Source: Hyalella azteca
Lineage: Eukaryota > Arthropoda > Malacostraca > Amphipoda > Hyalellidae
Direction of reading: 5' to 3'
Assembly (NCBI RefSeq): GCF_000764305.2
Contig: NW_025940813.1
Coordinates: forward strand, 62,001 to 126,000
Length of the DNA stretch: 64,000 nt
In this document: piece after piece, positions 12,161-26,500 of the stretch
How positions within the stretch are numbered: the first letter of the stretch is position 1
Layout of the letters: each line of letters starts with the position of its first letter
Program-made: the position numbers and the translations under genes
The notes under the pieces: generated by a model
The model's database searches: none
Told to the model about the DNA's origin: nothing
Seen by the model: the letters and a program-made list of their open reading frames with translations, nothing else

Positions 12161-14765
12161 AAAATATTAATGTAAAAATGGCTAAATTCCTTAATCCGCC
12201 AAATAAATCGCATCCAACTTCTCCGCCGTCCCGCAAAAACATTCCAGAGAAATTAATTGGAAATCTAAGATCAGTTATTAGGTCGATTTTGCTGCGATTA
12301 TTCCTGAGCTCAAGTCTGAAGCAGAATTTTTTAAATTGTTCTGAATGCAAAATCCTTCTTAAAGGCTTAAGGGATTCTGAGAATGGAATTTGTTGTCGTA
12401 ACTGAGTCCGTTGATTGTCTGAGGAGAACAGAAATCAATGTCACTGCGATAACTTAGGCTAAATGCAAGCAATTATGTTCCTAATAACAGGATCTATTTT
12501 CAATAATTCCAATGTGGTCATGTGAAACAAAAACATGATGTTTTGAAATTTTCGATCTGTTTTTTTTCATGAAAATATATGTACAATTAAAAAATATTTA
12601 TATTTATAGTAAAAAATATAGAAGGAGAAGCAGTACGAAGAGAAAACCACCTAGCAATAGCCAATAAAGACTTTCAAGGTTATTTAAATAATGAAAATAA
12701 TTTATAGTAGTAGAGACCTCAGAAAGTCTTATGTCTGGGTGCTGTCCAACTAAATTTAAGTACTCAGCCAAGCAGCAGAATTATAACTATTCATATTTTA
12801 TAAAGACTTCTTTCCACACTCTACTTCCCACGGCTTAAATTATCGAAAGTTCATGAATTTTCTATTGGGAATAATTTTCGTACTTTAAAACGTGCTTTAA
12901 GAAGCCTCCGTAAAATCTGTAAACAATCTAAACTTCAACCTTGTTTTAATGGGCTGGTAAAAACCATCGCCTCGGTTATTAACAAGGCCGCACCCGACAG
13001 TGTTCGTTCAATTTGTGTGTACCCATATAGTTAAGTAATGTTGCAATGTAAAAATTCATGTCCCTTTTACCTGATGATATTACATAACACCTCGAAAAGT
13101 TAAAAATACTCAGCCTTAAAGCATTTCGCCACAGCGTCCAGTAAAATAGCTATGTCAAAAATATCAGCATCAACAAGTATTGCAATAACGTTGAAATGAA
13201 TTTCATCATCGTAAAATATTCGCCCCAACTCAGTTTCGTCACAACAGCCAGTTGAATAATATGGATTGTTCAAAGATCTAAAGCCCAACTCTAATGCAAT
13301 GCAGTTGGCTTAGGTTGCATGTGTCAGAATGCTGCTGTACGAGCCGTCCCAGTGTGAGATGAGACCGTATTATTGATACGAACATTGACAGGAAGTTGGC
13401 GCCTGTAAACATTATACGAAAATTGTAACTATCAGTAACAGTTGATGGTTCAAGATATTTCAATTCATAATTATAATACGCTGGTCTCTTAAACAGCAGC
13501 GATGCAAGTGTAGCAGTAAAGTTTCTTCAGTCATAGCTTATTAATATCATAGAACCCATGAATGTCGGAGGTAATTGTCTCTACCGAAGTGGAAACATCA
13601 GTTGCATATTGCGCTCATACAGAGATTTAAATCATTACAGATAATTGATTATTAGGAATAATCAAGCAACAATGGAACAACTACTACTAATATCGGCGAG
13701 GAAACAACTCGGTCGTTCCAAAGCAGCTTAGGACAAGATGCAACCCTCGAATAGTGAAATAAAATGAGGTCTTTATCTTCCACAATAATGTTCATACAAT
13801 CCCTCGGGACACTCGGGGTGGGAACGCTGTTATATCAACCACATTCGATGCTTTGATCTTACTAAATCAATGACTTCCCGTGGCAACGAAATATATTCAA
13901 ACTTTCGAATTTTGTAGCAACCATTTAATAATGTTTGATAAAATCTTGAATGTGCTGCTCGCAATTAACTAGTGTGATTATTGCTAATAATTTTGTTCTA
14001 ATGATCAGTAATTAATTCTGCTTAAACCTGATATTACTGGAAATTTTTTTGAATGCGTGTTGGTATAAAAATCAATTAATTGAAGCCATATTATGCTCCT
14101 AATTCGCGGATTAAATCGAGTATATAATTATATGTAAATTTCAAAGGCTTCGTTAGTAACGAGGCCGATCTATATTTTTACATTAGTTGGCAATTAGTGA
14201 GAATATTTCTAAGTATCTTTATTTTGCAATGAGTAGTTAGAGGAACCATCTCTCGCGAAACTGAATAATGAAGAGAAAGTTCGTTTCACTTGTCTCAGGA
14301 ATGCAAAGATTATCTCACTCTGGTATAAACTTTATACGAATATGTCGCATTTATTATGATCATATCTTCAAAATTTTTATATTAAAAATTTCCCTGAAAA
14401 CGGGAATAATCACCGTTCACAGTCTGTGACCATCTTAGCGAATAACCAAGCTGGAACAGGAAAATTAATTAAAAAACAAACGAAACTCAAGTATTTTCCC
14501 CGTTGATACCCTCAGTGAGTAGAGGGTTAACCGCATGCAAAAGACCCTCGGTCGTCATTAATTCCGCACGTTTATGGAGCCGATAATTACACGCCAGGTT
14601 TTATCAGGTCAGGAGTCGAGCGGAGCAATATGTTAGTGGCTGGGTTTACCCTATAAAAAATATTGCCTTAGCATCGAAGATCACTTAGTGAACGGTTAAT
14701 ATTCTTTTACGGTTACTGATGAAGATTGGATGTGGTAGAAATTAACACGCGCCCTTGTTCCTACG
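12161..14765. other. Intergenic DNA, nothing recognised
   Basis: AT-rich sequence. An ATG-initiated frame of 75 codons at 12178-12405 (+) lies opposite an 81-codon frame on the other strand; neither is recognisable. No RNA gene or transposon end was seen. Confidence 0.5.
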
Positions 14766-14947
14766 ACACAAACTACACATCTTCAGAACACAAGCTACAC
14801 AGTTCAAGAACACAAGCTACACAGCTCAACAACACAATCTACACAGCTCAAGAACACAAGCTACACAGCTCAACAACACAGTCTACACAGNCGCAGTTCA
14901 AGAACACAAGCTACACCGTTCAAGAACAGAATCTACAAAGCTCATGA
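14766..14947. repeat. Tandem repeat, 22-bp unit, about 8 copies, with one unresolved base
   Basis: The unit AAGCTACACAGCTCAAGAAC plus AC alternates with versions carrying CAACAACAC and AATCTACACAG. The unresolved base N at 14891 interrupts the array and is followed by CGCAG, which breaks the period. An assembly collapse or gap-fill error is likely at that point, so the true copy number may be larger. Confidence 0.88.
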
Positions 14948-17900
14948 ACGGCCATTAATTTATTTAGCTGTTTATTCAGCTTGCGGAAGCTAATAGATTG
15001 TAAGTAGATGATTCGTGAGATAGCGCGTAGTAGTGGAAACACAAGTGTATCGTCAAACTGCGTCCTTAGAACATATAGTTTGAGTGATCTGAAGATGAAT
15101 TGTCAAGGCAACGAAGTGTGTTTCTTTCAAGCGGCTATAAAGTTTTAAAAATTACAATAAATTTTGCGGAATATATTGCCAAGTTATCAGCGTTCACAGC
15201 AGTTCGAACAGTATTGAATACGTCCAGCAGTACAAATCTTGAGTAAACTGTGAAAAATCCTAATGTGAAGCACGATTCAATGGCATACCGTGTCTCTGGA
15301 TTGGAGCAGTTCGTGACGATACTGAAAGGAATGTGACTTTAATTCCCCATCGCTACCAGGCCCAATTGTTCATTTGTTTCAATGCTATTCCTTCCAAGTT
15401 TTTTAATTAGAGTGTACATGGGATTTGAATGCAATTCTTCCCATTATTTGGGCACGATCATAACAGGTTTGAGTTACCTTAATTTAAATAACCGCAGCAG
15501 GCGTTGATACTTTAGAATTAAATAGTGTTATTGCTAAATTAACAATTATTTATAATTATTCTCTGACTCTGAATATCTAAGTAAAGAATTAAAAAGGATG
15601 CATGAAGTGTTTGTCCATCCAACAGAGTAAAAAAGTTTTTACTCATCATTTATATGATTTATATTACAGTGAATCACATAAAAAGGAAAGCTTGAATCGA
15701 TGGTACAGATATGTGATTTGAAAAGAAAAATTCGTATGATTTTTGATCACAAGTTTGATTTTATTTATCATAAATAACATGAAACGCCGCATTTTGTATC
15801 TTTAAAAGCTGCTCTTCGTTTCAGATTCTATTAATCTGGTAATTCTTTTTTATTATACGAAAAGTATGCATGGATTTTGCTATTGCAAACGAGACTAAAG
15901 TGATATTCGTATAAAAAATCATTTGAGAAAAGGAATATGGTTGACTGAAGGACTCATTTTTTCAAATGATGAATGGCTATTTATTGATGATGATCAAATG
16001 ATGAATGGCAATCCGCGCAAGGAACGACATCATGCACTCTACTGATCGATCACATTTCAGGCTTCTGAACTTCTAGTCCCTTGGGGCGAGCTTGAAGAAA
16101 TTCTCAGAAGCTCTCGACTTGATCCTGTGAAGCTCAACCTCCTTCCCTTGCCACTGAACCCTCGCTAGTCCACCCTATGGCCAGCAGGACACTAGATCAG
16201 CGGTAACCAAATGTCTCTCACGCCATGTAACGATGATTTATTGGCTATTTTACCTTTAAAACAATAGTCAAATGTTTCTTTTGCATATCAAATGGTCTTC
16301 TGTTGCTTTTATATATCTAATACTGGTACTTTTATATCCTTACCGATGATCTTGTGTCTTCCTCAGAATGCCATGATCTTAAATGTATTTTGCTCCAGCA
16401 TCGAGGTTCTAATGATTTCTTAATTATTTCAACGACAATTCAATATTTTTCCTGGGTGTTGTTCTAACGTTTCATTTGTTTTAACTCAACGAAAATCTTT
16501 TGTTTTCACTTATGCTTATCCTCAATGTTTTTGAGTTGTTTTCTCTCAAAGATCTCTTACGTTCTTCACTTGAAATAATTTTAAATCTGTATAAGCAATG
16601 TAATAAGTAGTAATAATGACTTAACTAATAAGTAGTGATGATGACTACGAGAAACTGATTTTTGTCTTCTAGGAGATGGGTAAATCGGTAATTTATTAAT
16701 CTTCTTATTCGAATAAGTAGCCTTATTATCAATGTTCGAAAACAAGGAAAATTTATTGTATCAATATTAACTAAGCTAAAAATTAGGCTCGACCATCAAA
16801 TAAATAAAAAAATATCGCCCATCAAATATGGTAGAATTCGTCAGCTAGAAAAGTTATCTTCTGCCAATGCCCGAACAAAAATATGATAAGTTTTGCCCCC
16901 ACGTTGAAATAAAGTAAAGAACTATTTGAAAATCTTTTAAAAAATGTGGCGATATTGTAAAAAAACTATGTTTTACTATTTGTATTTAAAATTGTTGACG
17001 CAGAACACAAAGATCCGTCGTTTTTTTCATAAAGACTCTATTAGCAAATTTTGAACTAGTGATATTTTGCAATCACATTGGTGTTATGTTCTATGTTGTA
17101 ATAAAATTAATTAGCTCCAGTTTGAATGAATACTAGATTTGGAAACAAAGATAACAACGATAAATTCAGTGTAGACTTCGATACATTATATAAATCAAAT
17201 TTTTCAAATTCAAATAATTTTTCGTGGCTAGCCAGAAATTCTGTCCCTCTATTTCAACATTTAGGTTCTCATAACAAATTAGTCGTCGAGTCCAGTGGGT
17301 CCTAAGAGGAGCTGTGAGGAACCTTTCAGGCCCGTCTATTTGGCCCGAAACGCAGAAATCTAGGACAATGTCTGTTGTTTAGTCACTTATAAGTCAAATT
17401 AACCACTTTATGCGAGATTTTTCCTACGTTTGCACCTCCAGAATGTTAAAGAAGTAACTTTAAAACCTGGAGTAATTATCACAAACCGAAGGATAAACAT
17501 GACCTTGAATTGAAAATAAAATGAAAAAAAAACAGAAAAAATTGAACAGTTACTTGTATCGATTGTATTAATTTCATAAAGTCTGTTGTGCAACGAGAGT
17601 TGCAGCGAGCGGGACAGGTTGAGCGACAGTTGTTCCCTTACGCCCGCCTTTGTTTGCGATTTCCCTGTGACATTCGAAAGAGAATTTCAGGGCTGGTTTA
17701 GAAGGAATAAATTGTTGTGTTTCGCGCTGTCCAGTGCAGTAAAACGAATAGTTTGGCATAGCCTGCAAAGTGCCGACGACTTATTGATTGTAGATCGACA
17801 GGAATGGAGGAGAGTACCAGTCCATTATTGAAAGACTGAGAGCCGTCTCTGCATGTCCAAAAATACATATGAAACTGTATGTATAAATAGAACGTATTCA

Positions 17901-20900
17901 GGTATTTACGAAGATTCCAACAATACAATACGGGATGCATTAGAGGATTGCCTCGTAATATTTTGTCTCTCCGGCATCGCCTTGTCGATAATAGAAGCGT
18001 TGACACAAAATGCAACCGGAAAGACACTACAGAAATATATTTTAGGCCGTATTTGCGTTAAAAAGAGAACCACGTTTACGGATGTGCCGTTGAAAATGTA
18101 AATGCATGGCGTTTGTACAAGACTTGGCTTGCCAAGCAGCGGAGCTCATTGCGAAGTTTAGATTGTAATTGTGTATTATGACGGCACCGTGGAATTTGTT
18201 AAGGTGTAATAGGGAGAAGTTTTCTTGTTAACGAAGGCCGATTTCAAGAGCAAAAGAAGGCTCAGCAAGACCGAGAAGGCTAGAGACTGAGCTCTATTAT
18301 AGCGCACCATATAATGAACTCAAAAATTCAATGACTCCAGTCACTGTTCCGCGGATCATTGAAAGATTTCAATAATGATTTTAAAGGATCGCTTCTATTC
18401 AACGGAAATCCCGAATCCAAATCGTGCTGATTCATTTCACTCTGCTATAAAAAATTATAAATGAATCAGTAACGGCCGACCATCAACAATTGGATGGCCT
18501 CCGAAAATCTCCCATTATTTTAAATATTGTTAATTGAAATGGCCTGTATGGAAGCCCGTCTAAGTCACGAGCATTCACGCCTATCGCATGGATCATATTC
18601 TTTACAATACGCTCCGGTAACGAATTGGACCTCCATTAAATAAAAACCGCACTAATATAGTTTGCAAATTACGAAAATTTAGCTTAATAGATGAAAAGGT
18701 GGTAACTATATTTTTGCTCGAATGAAAATTCGAATAATTCGATTAAAATTCGTAATTATGTCGTGTGTTTCTTTGCACTTTAAGGAATAATAAATTCAAA
18801 ATAAATTGCTTAATTTTCTGCTTATTCATTAGATGATCTTCTTAGAACAATGAATAATATGAATGCATATTCTTAGTACAATGAATAAATTCCTACCTGT
18901 TAATATTGCTTTCCGTCTACGAATGAGACACGCATTGTATAAAAATGCATAACTAAGAATTTTTCATGTATTTTTATTCTAAAGTTGGATTGTTTTCCGC
19001 ATTAGCTTGTTTTGTGTAGTACTTTTTATGTATATCTTTTCGCAATAGACAAAAAGAATTTGCTATTTTTAAAAGTTCAATTTGTAATTTAATTCAACGT
19101 TGAAGAGACGATGTAAGTAAATTTTCTAGCTTAGCTCCTCTAGAGTAAAATTTTCTCGATTAGCCAACATTTTACATGAGGATTTTCAACACATAAAGCC
19201 GAATCAAAATGAAAATGCATAAAATATATTGGATTTAGACTGTTATTTGCTCGTAAGATATTATAATGAAGTTGACTTAGTGTATTTGATTATAAAATGA
19301 AGCGTGATGCAAGTAAATTAAGAAAAATCAACTATGTATATTTAATCAATGACATGAGATGACTTATGAATAGGCCCACAATCTATGAACTGTGCGGTAT
19401 TATGTGTTCAATATTGTAGTCCTTACGCAAGAGAGATAACATATTAATGGGTAAATCCTTCAAATTATTAGTTCAGCGGTCACAATTTTAACAGAAACAG
19501 GACTTACAGTTATGGGTCTAACAGTTACCAGTCTAATAAAACCCGTTCCTAGATCTGAACCTCCTAGAACTCCATAGCGACCACTTTATCACCAGTTCTC
19601 GTCTAGTAGTTCTGGCACAGTTGAGCCTCATCTCGAAGTGGACTTTATCCAGCGATAAAAGAGTGAGAGTTTGCAGAGGAAACATCTTTTTAGAACAGCT
19701 TCTTAAATTAGATCAACGGCTTCCCTCGCAATTCGATGCGGCGTCGCTCAATTGCTTCAACTCGGCCGCATGAAGCCTTTCCCGGCTGCTATGAAAGGTG
19801 ATTCTTTTCATTTGGTGCTAAGAGAATTTCCCCACATTGCAAATGATGTCATATATTGTACGTGGCTCTGTGTCAATGGTTCTTAAGCGATTTGTTTGAT
19901 TTTGATTTTATATATTGATTATATTTGATCAAACTGAAGTTTGATTTTATATTTGATCATTTTACAGTCGATTATAGATATTTTTAAAAAGTCTATGCGC
20001 TTTCTTTTATGGTATTTGCTGGGATATTTAATTATTATTAAAAATATAATGTTCAAAAATTTCCATTGTTAAAAATTTTTCATTGGAACAAAATAATTTT
20101 TCATGACGAAAATTGCGTAAATTTTTTTAAAGAATTTTAATCACGTATTCCATGAAGTTTGTATAATAGGTATTTCCAGTTTCGAGAAAGAGTTAAGAGA
20201 ATTTCTAGATTGAATATTTTTCACCGAATTCACTTCTTCTACCAAATGGACACTTGTTTTTGATTATTTCTTATTATAGCTTTTCCTGTTGACTTACAAA
20301 TTTTATTAAGAGTGGAGCTATTTGTTTTTGTTGCGAATATTTTATTTATGAGTAGATTATTTTTTTGTGGAGGGACGTCAACCAATCAATTCTCAAACAA
20401 TTGAGTTGCAGCACTAAATTAACTTTGGAAATTACGCCATTTTATTGACTTTCTTGCGTTACTGGACATCATATCTCAGAGCTTTTATTTATTATCACTT
20501 GAATTTACCTGCACTCGTTCATTACGTGGTTCCTTTTTAAACTTTGCATTAGCTAGAACAAGAATTTACATCGAGAGTTATTCCGCTTATAATATTTCAC
20601 AGGCATGTTTCTTTACTTTCCACTATATACAAAGTTTTTCAATATATTTATGGGAGAATATAAATTAATTTATTTGCTGTTAATTGTTTATATTATTTCT
20701 AAGGCAGTTTTCAAACTGATATATTCTAAAGAGCAAGCTTTAGAAGGTAGTATGGTTAGACCAGTTCTACGATATCCAGAAGGTCCGAGCTCAATAGACA
20801 CGGCCACACATGATCTTCACCAGAGTGAACGTGAGCTGAATTTCAGCAAGGCTTAATGCCAGATAAAGCCTATCTCAACATGCTGTTCCTCTAACCCTAA

Positions 20901-21536
20901 AAAACCATCCAACTAATTTCACAACCTCGCCAGTCGCCCTGCCTGAGCTTCTATAAGAATTTTTATTTTATTCTGTTGTTTCTGCTTAGCCCAAGACAAA
21001 ATTCTCTTCATCGTTAACTGAAACTATAAAAAAGAAGATATTTGCATTCATGATCCTATAAAATTATATGATATGCAAAACTAGCGAAGTATAAACAATT
21101 GAAATACAGTTATCTACTTTTAAACATGCCACATCGTCTCTTTCACTACTAAAATTTTTATGATTCCTTAAATGAGTTTTCTAACCATAGTTTCTTAATT
21201 TTTAAACATGTTTTTTTATTATCATATTATGTATACCGACATTCAAAATTATTCCACCAATTTTTAAAATAATCATTCAATGTTTGCAACCATGATTCAA
21301 CAAATTTTGCTGAAGATACGCTTCGTAATTTGTGTACGACAAAGAATCGTCATCGCAATATCTCAGCGTCAGAATTTGCAGTGCTTACGACCACGTTCCG
21401 ATCATTTACTAGATTGCAGCAATTACATCCGGACTCGAGCAGCCCCCGACTGGTCTATAACATTCACTTTAAATTTGGCCAACTCGCGCAGCAGAGCTCG
21501 GGAAAGCGTCTAACGACCAACACGCTCATTTGAACG
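14948..21536. other. Intergenic DNA without recognised genes
   Basis: AT-rich with scattered short frames. The stretch 17590-17840 is GC-richer and open for 81 codons on + and for overlapping frames on minus. The frame 20605-20856 (+) starts with ATG just after TTTCACAG and begins hydrophobic. I recognise neither product. No long repeat or RNA gene was seen, apart from the short shared motif at 18473-18508. Confidence 0.5.
18473..18508. repeat. Dispersed motif GGCCGACCATCA...GGCC, first copy
   Basis: The sequence starts CGGCCGACCATCAACAATT and runs through GGCC to CCGAAAAT. It aligns with 33789-33826, which reads GGCCGACCATCAGTAATT, then GGCC, CCGA and AAAT in the same order and nearly the same spacing. 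Either a relic of a common element or a shared regulatory word. Confidence 0.45.
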
Positions 21537-22080
21537 CGAACTAATTGATAACAACCGTCATGTGAAATGCATTGGATGTCTTGACTGGTTCGAATCAATT
21601 GATAACAACCGTTATGTGAAATGCATTGGATGTCATGACTGGTTCTGATTCAAACTAATTGATAACAACTGTATGTGAAATGCATTGGAAGTCTTAACTG
21701 GTTCAAAATAATTGAAAACAACCGTCATGTGAAATGTATTGAATGCCTTGACTGGTTCAAACTAATTGATAACAGCCGTCATGTGAAATTCATTGGACGT
21801 CTTGACTGGTTCAAACTGATTGATAACAACCGTCAAGTGAAATGCATTGGAAGTCTTGACTGGTTCAAACTAATTGATAACAACCGTCATGTGAAATGCA
21901 TTGGATGTCTTGACTGGTTCAAACTGATTGATAACAACCGTCAAGTGAAATGCATTGGAAGTCTTGACTGGTTCAAACTAATTGATAACAACCGTCATGT
22001 GAAATGCATTGCACGCCGTGTCTGGTAGCCAAATCGATAACATTAATGACGTGAAATGCATTGGTTATGTGAACTTTTGA
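21537..22080. repeat. Minisatellite, 54-bp unit, about 9-10 copies, with 108-bp dimer duplication
   Basis: The unit begins AACTAATTGATAACAACCGT, continues CATGTGAAATGCATTGGATG and ends TCTTGACTGGTTCA, 54 bases in all. Because 54 is 18 codons, one + strand frame stays open over the last six copies (21675-22028). It repeats an 18-residue peptide of the form VKCIGSLDWFKLIDNNRH. Two alternating variants (GATTG with CAAGTG and AATTG with CATGTG) form a 108-base dimer duplicated almost without change (from 21813 and from 21921), a sign of recent expansion. The first copies contain deletions and stops, and no start or splice context is evident, so non-coding is favoured. Confidence 0.9.
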
Positions 22081-23378
22081 AATGATAGATTGGCAACTCG
22101 ATGGCAATTTACGAGTATAACGTATCTTTTGTCGCTGTGAATTGTCATTGTCAACAATTTAAAAGCATTTATTGACCAAGCATAGACACATTCGTAAGGA
22201 CAGAGCATCAGCAAAAGGTGCGTGGTATCCGGAATGCTGTTCCTTAATCTGGAAATATAACAAATCTGGAAATATACATACATCTTTAAGCTGAGCTGTG
22301 ATTAATTAGTTAGCAGAAAATGATCAGAGAATGAACATCATAAGTTTCGTTGAAAGTTGAGGGATGGCCACTGATTCTATGATAATAATTTTAAAATTAA
22401 TATCCCATTCAAAATATATATACGTCATAGCGAGAGTTTCAATAGTGAAAAGAAAATGAAGGATTATTGTGTAAATATAGGAAAATGATGCTTTGACTCA
22501 CTTGACAGTGGTATTTATGACTAGCTAAGTCCAAATTCAACCACGAAAATCAAGCCGTTTTCATACTGGATTTCTAGCTTGAAATCCCTGTCAATGTACT
22601 CTGGCTTGAAATTGCTTTCTCAACGTACAATGATGAACTTAAACATTGTAACTTATGAAATCTCATCTCGCATTTTAACAGCTCTAAAATTCTGACTTAT
22701 GGAAGGAGAAAACTTCCGAAAAGTTTTTTTTTAATTATGCATGATAATTTGCAGGATATACCACCAAGAAAAAACAAATTACTTTGATAATTTATTAGAC
22801 ATTATTTTTTCTGCTTTCCAATAAATTAATATTTCTTTATCTACGGAAACTACCAAACTAACCGTAATAGCTCACCCCTCGTTTTTAATCATCAGTCCAG
22901 AAAAATCTCGGCATTGTCACCACTATGACAAGAAGCCCGTCTGAATATGAAAGACTGTCTTTTCAGCAGGCGTCAAATAACGAAGCATCAGCGACATGAC
23001 TCCTAAAATAACCGTCAAAAATATTCTTGGAAATTTATTTTTATTTATTTTATTATTTTTGTTACAAAGTATTCTTACCACCTGACATACTTTTCAATTT
23101 TTGATGGCTACAGGAGAGACTTGGCTAAACATTCACTCACTGAACCAAAAATGGCCGAAGAATCAAAACGTGTCACTTGATTACCTGAGGAGTAAGTTGG
23201 CCGACAACCACGATTCGCAATGCCATTCAGAATGCAAGAATCTTTTGATTGTGGAAAATATTCAATTAATTTTAGTTTATTTGAGAGGAGCTTGAAAATT
23301 CGTTAAAACAATTATGGGTACTTCGGTCAAATTTAATGGAAGAAGATGAAAATAACCGCAACGGCGCTGCAACTTGGA
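22081..23378. other. Intergenic DNA, nothing recognised
   Basis: AT-rich. Only short frames, none recognisable. No repeat arrays. Confidence 0.5.
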
Positions 23379-23533
23379 AAAAAATATAACTCAGTACTCA
23401 CTGCAGTGAGTGACAGAGAGCGCATTTTCTCGTCGACGAAATCGTGAAATCACGGACGGACAGACAGACGGACAGACAGACGGACGGACATGACGAGCAC
23501 AATAGGGCATTTTTCCATAAATGAGAAAATGCG
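23379..23533 (-). mobile_element. Short interspersed palindrome-rich element, copy B (inverted)
   Basis: On the minus strand this copy reads GCATTTTCTCATTTATGG, then ATTGTGCTCGTCATG, a GTCC/GTCT tract, TCGTCGACGAGAAAATGC and the palindrome ACTCACTGCAGTGAGT, matching copy A at 7765-7936. The word GCATTTTCTC at the start is repeated inverted (GAGAAAATGC) after the tetranucleotide tract, giving an internal hairpin of about 115 bases. The serine/valine/cysteine-rich frame crossing it on the minus strand (23391-23588) is only translation of the tetranucleotide tract. Confidence 0.7.
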
Positions 23534-26500
23534 GTAAAAAGAAACTTTCATCTAAGTGAACATAATATAATTCTCTGAAGCTACTCATCGATAATATATG
23601 TAGTTGGGAGATACGAATGAAAATATTTTATGTTACAACTACGATGCCATTCAACAAATCATAATAGCAAATTAGTTTTTAATTTATGTTCTGTGCCTGA
23701 TTCTTTCAATCTAGCATTTTTCATGCCCCATGAAAACTTCACGCGCTCGCACTGCTTTCTTAAACACATTGTACATTCCACCAAGTCGAGCATCCCTAAC
23801 TCGGGTGGTTTTTCTCTGTGTAGTCCGGTTGCTTCAACTTCAACCCACTTAAGAAGAATGAAGTATTAAGCAAGACGAAAGTTTTCGCTACATCACTCTC
23901 GCATTATTCTTACAGATGAAATTTCCACGTTGCTCGGAGGCCAGAAACGAAAGGGGCTTTTCTCTTTTCCTTAAGTTGGATCCAACATGAAGGCCGGCAT
24001 AGCTCAAGTTTTTAACTCAATTCATCAGACAGCCGCGCCTAAACTAGCGAATCTTCGCCATGTTGTTCGCTGCTTAAAATCTCTTCATTTCGCAAGCCAC
24101 TAAAAAAAACAGCTGTGATAGAGTAGAAAAAGTGTTATGAGTAAGCACATCGTTTGTGCTTTGCTAACTCTAAAATGATTGCTAGAATTCAAGAACTTAT
24201 TCAATTTGCACTGTTGATGTTGTGGACCTGAGCACTAACGATATATTGATGAATTTCACAGTGAGATATCGTTGAAATTTAAAGTTCAAATTTCCGAGAT
24301 GATTAATTGAAAAATGGGACTTGAATCGGAAGTTAATTATTTCTTATCTAGAAGGCAGAAAAATTATGAAAGACAACACGACGATGCTTCTGTAATTTAG
24401 AATGTTTATGCCGCTGCAACCTCAGAAAAAAGCAACTGGGTTTCATTTATGTTATTAATGAAATATTCCTTCAACTTATCTTCCAATAATAGTTGAATTG
24501 AAGACTACGGCACTTATTACTTTTTTCGCTTTTAATACATTTCTGTTGCATCGAACTTAGAAATATAAACAGAATATCAATAATCGTAGACATTTCATGA
24601 TTTTCTTGGTGAAAAATGACAAAAATTCGATGGTTGAAAGTCGATGATTGAATTAAGATTTTTCAAAAGGGGTAAATATTAAATAACGCTTTCGGTAAGG
24701 AAAGAAAATGATCTACGTGCGCGTGAACAGAACAATTTTTTGAGGTTGTTAGGAGCGAGGATTCAATTATTCTGACCGATTTTAATGGACATTTTCAATT
24801 TTGCGTTAAACAATTCTCTAAAATTACCGTGCGGTCTGAATAATGATCATATTTATATTTGAAGATCAGAATTGTACGTTGAATAAGTTCCGTAGCCTGG
24901 ATGCCATGCGAATTTATTTTAATATAAAGTTCTTCTCTGTCTTAATTGGCTGTCAATGTTATCGAATAAATTATTTATTTACCGATTCATTTATTTAAAG
25001 ACACATTAGGTAATTCATACACATGAGTTACATCCGCTGTAGAAGGTTGCTTAGAAAAATCGCAAGTAATTTTATGTTTACCTATGCTTTCGCCACCGTG
25101 AGAAAATGAAGCATTTCCACGGTTAAAAATTTAAGTTATATCCTAAAAAATTCCGATAGTGAATATTCAACATATATTTCACGTCTTGGAATAAATGCAT
25201 AGTATTTATCTTGGTTTCCACGATTTGAATTAGTTAGCACTAAAATGAATTATTAACCGATGCTAAGTCAACTGATTGAGTTGCCACCTATTATACGCCT
25301 GTAATTAACCAATACTTATTAGTTTTGCTCAAGGACAGAGCTTGTAACAGCGATAAATTACGAAAGTTGACGACAAAATTCCTAAACGCAGGACTTTCAT
25401 CGCAAAGATGAAATCGTTTCTCATTCTCGAAATCATTCTGTATCGTTTTAATTTTTATCTCACAGACAAAAATATGACGCTGGCCACTATTTCAGGGAAA
25501 TTTTCCTGATGATCTGCGTACATGTTTGAATATTTTTGTGATGTCATTCGCGGAATGATTACTTAAAATTTTACAAGTTGCATTTCAGTTGAATTCCCGA
25601 GGAACGCCAAACAAAAAAAAAATTGAACGCTTTCATTATATTATCAATTATTTCTTTTATTAAATGCACATCATTTTCTGAACAACTTTGTACAGTGACA
25701 GATCTATAGTCCTCTGTACTCTGATATGATTTGCTAAATGAATTTTAACGGGTGAGTTATTTTAATGGGTGAGTATAAATACTTGCGTCTTCATAGCATC
25801 TGTGCTTATTGTTCAATTGTAGGACAAATAATTCACGTTAATAATTATTAAATTATTTCACTTGTAATTTCATTGATTCAGAGTTCCGTGTACGAGATTT
25901 AATTAAACGTGTATATCTTTTATAGTATTTATAAGGAGCACAATATGAACAGTCTAATTTTTTGCACTGACTCAAGTAAGGACAAATGTCTGAACTGACG
26001 ATGATGTAAAAACTCGCGATGGTAGCGGTCATCCTTGAAAAAATCTCATGACCCTCCACAGTCGTCACCATACATAAAGCACGAGGTCAGCTGCGGCAGG
26101 GGTCAGTGTGCCTCGGATCGTCGTGAGGGTGTCATGCTCCGCTCCGCTGTGACTTCTCTAGCTTGATAAACAGACAAGAACTCGTCGGTCACAAGTCAAT
26201 GTGTGCAGTGTTGATTAATTCAATTCAACGTGTGACGTTAAAACTCAATGTCTGATACTTAACTTGTGTGTTTCATCAGTCTGTGGAAATGGAGCTGATG
26301 AATGAAGACAGAATTTGATAAACTTGACGTTGAAATCCGCGTCTTTGTTGGGCAAAGATGGAAAGAAATCAAGCAGCCGTGATATTTGTATGAAGTCTTA
26401 AACTGTCCAACGTTTTTCTTATAAGGAATACATTGAATATCTGTAATAATTATACTTGTTCGTCTTCGTGGATTTAAAGGCATTTTTACGGATTAGATAA

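Noticed and set aside
23391..23588. Minus-strand frame rich in PSVCPSV
   Set aside because: It is translation of the GTCC/GTCT tetranucleotide tract in the interspersed element, not a protein.
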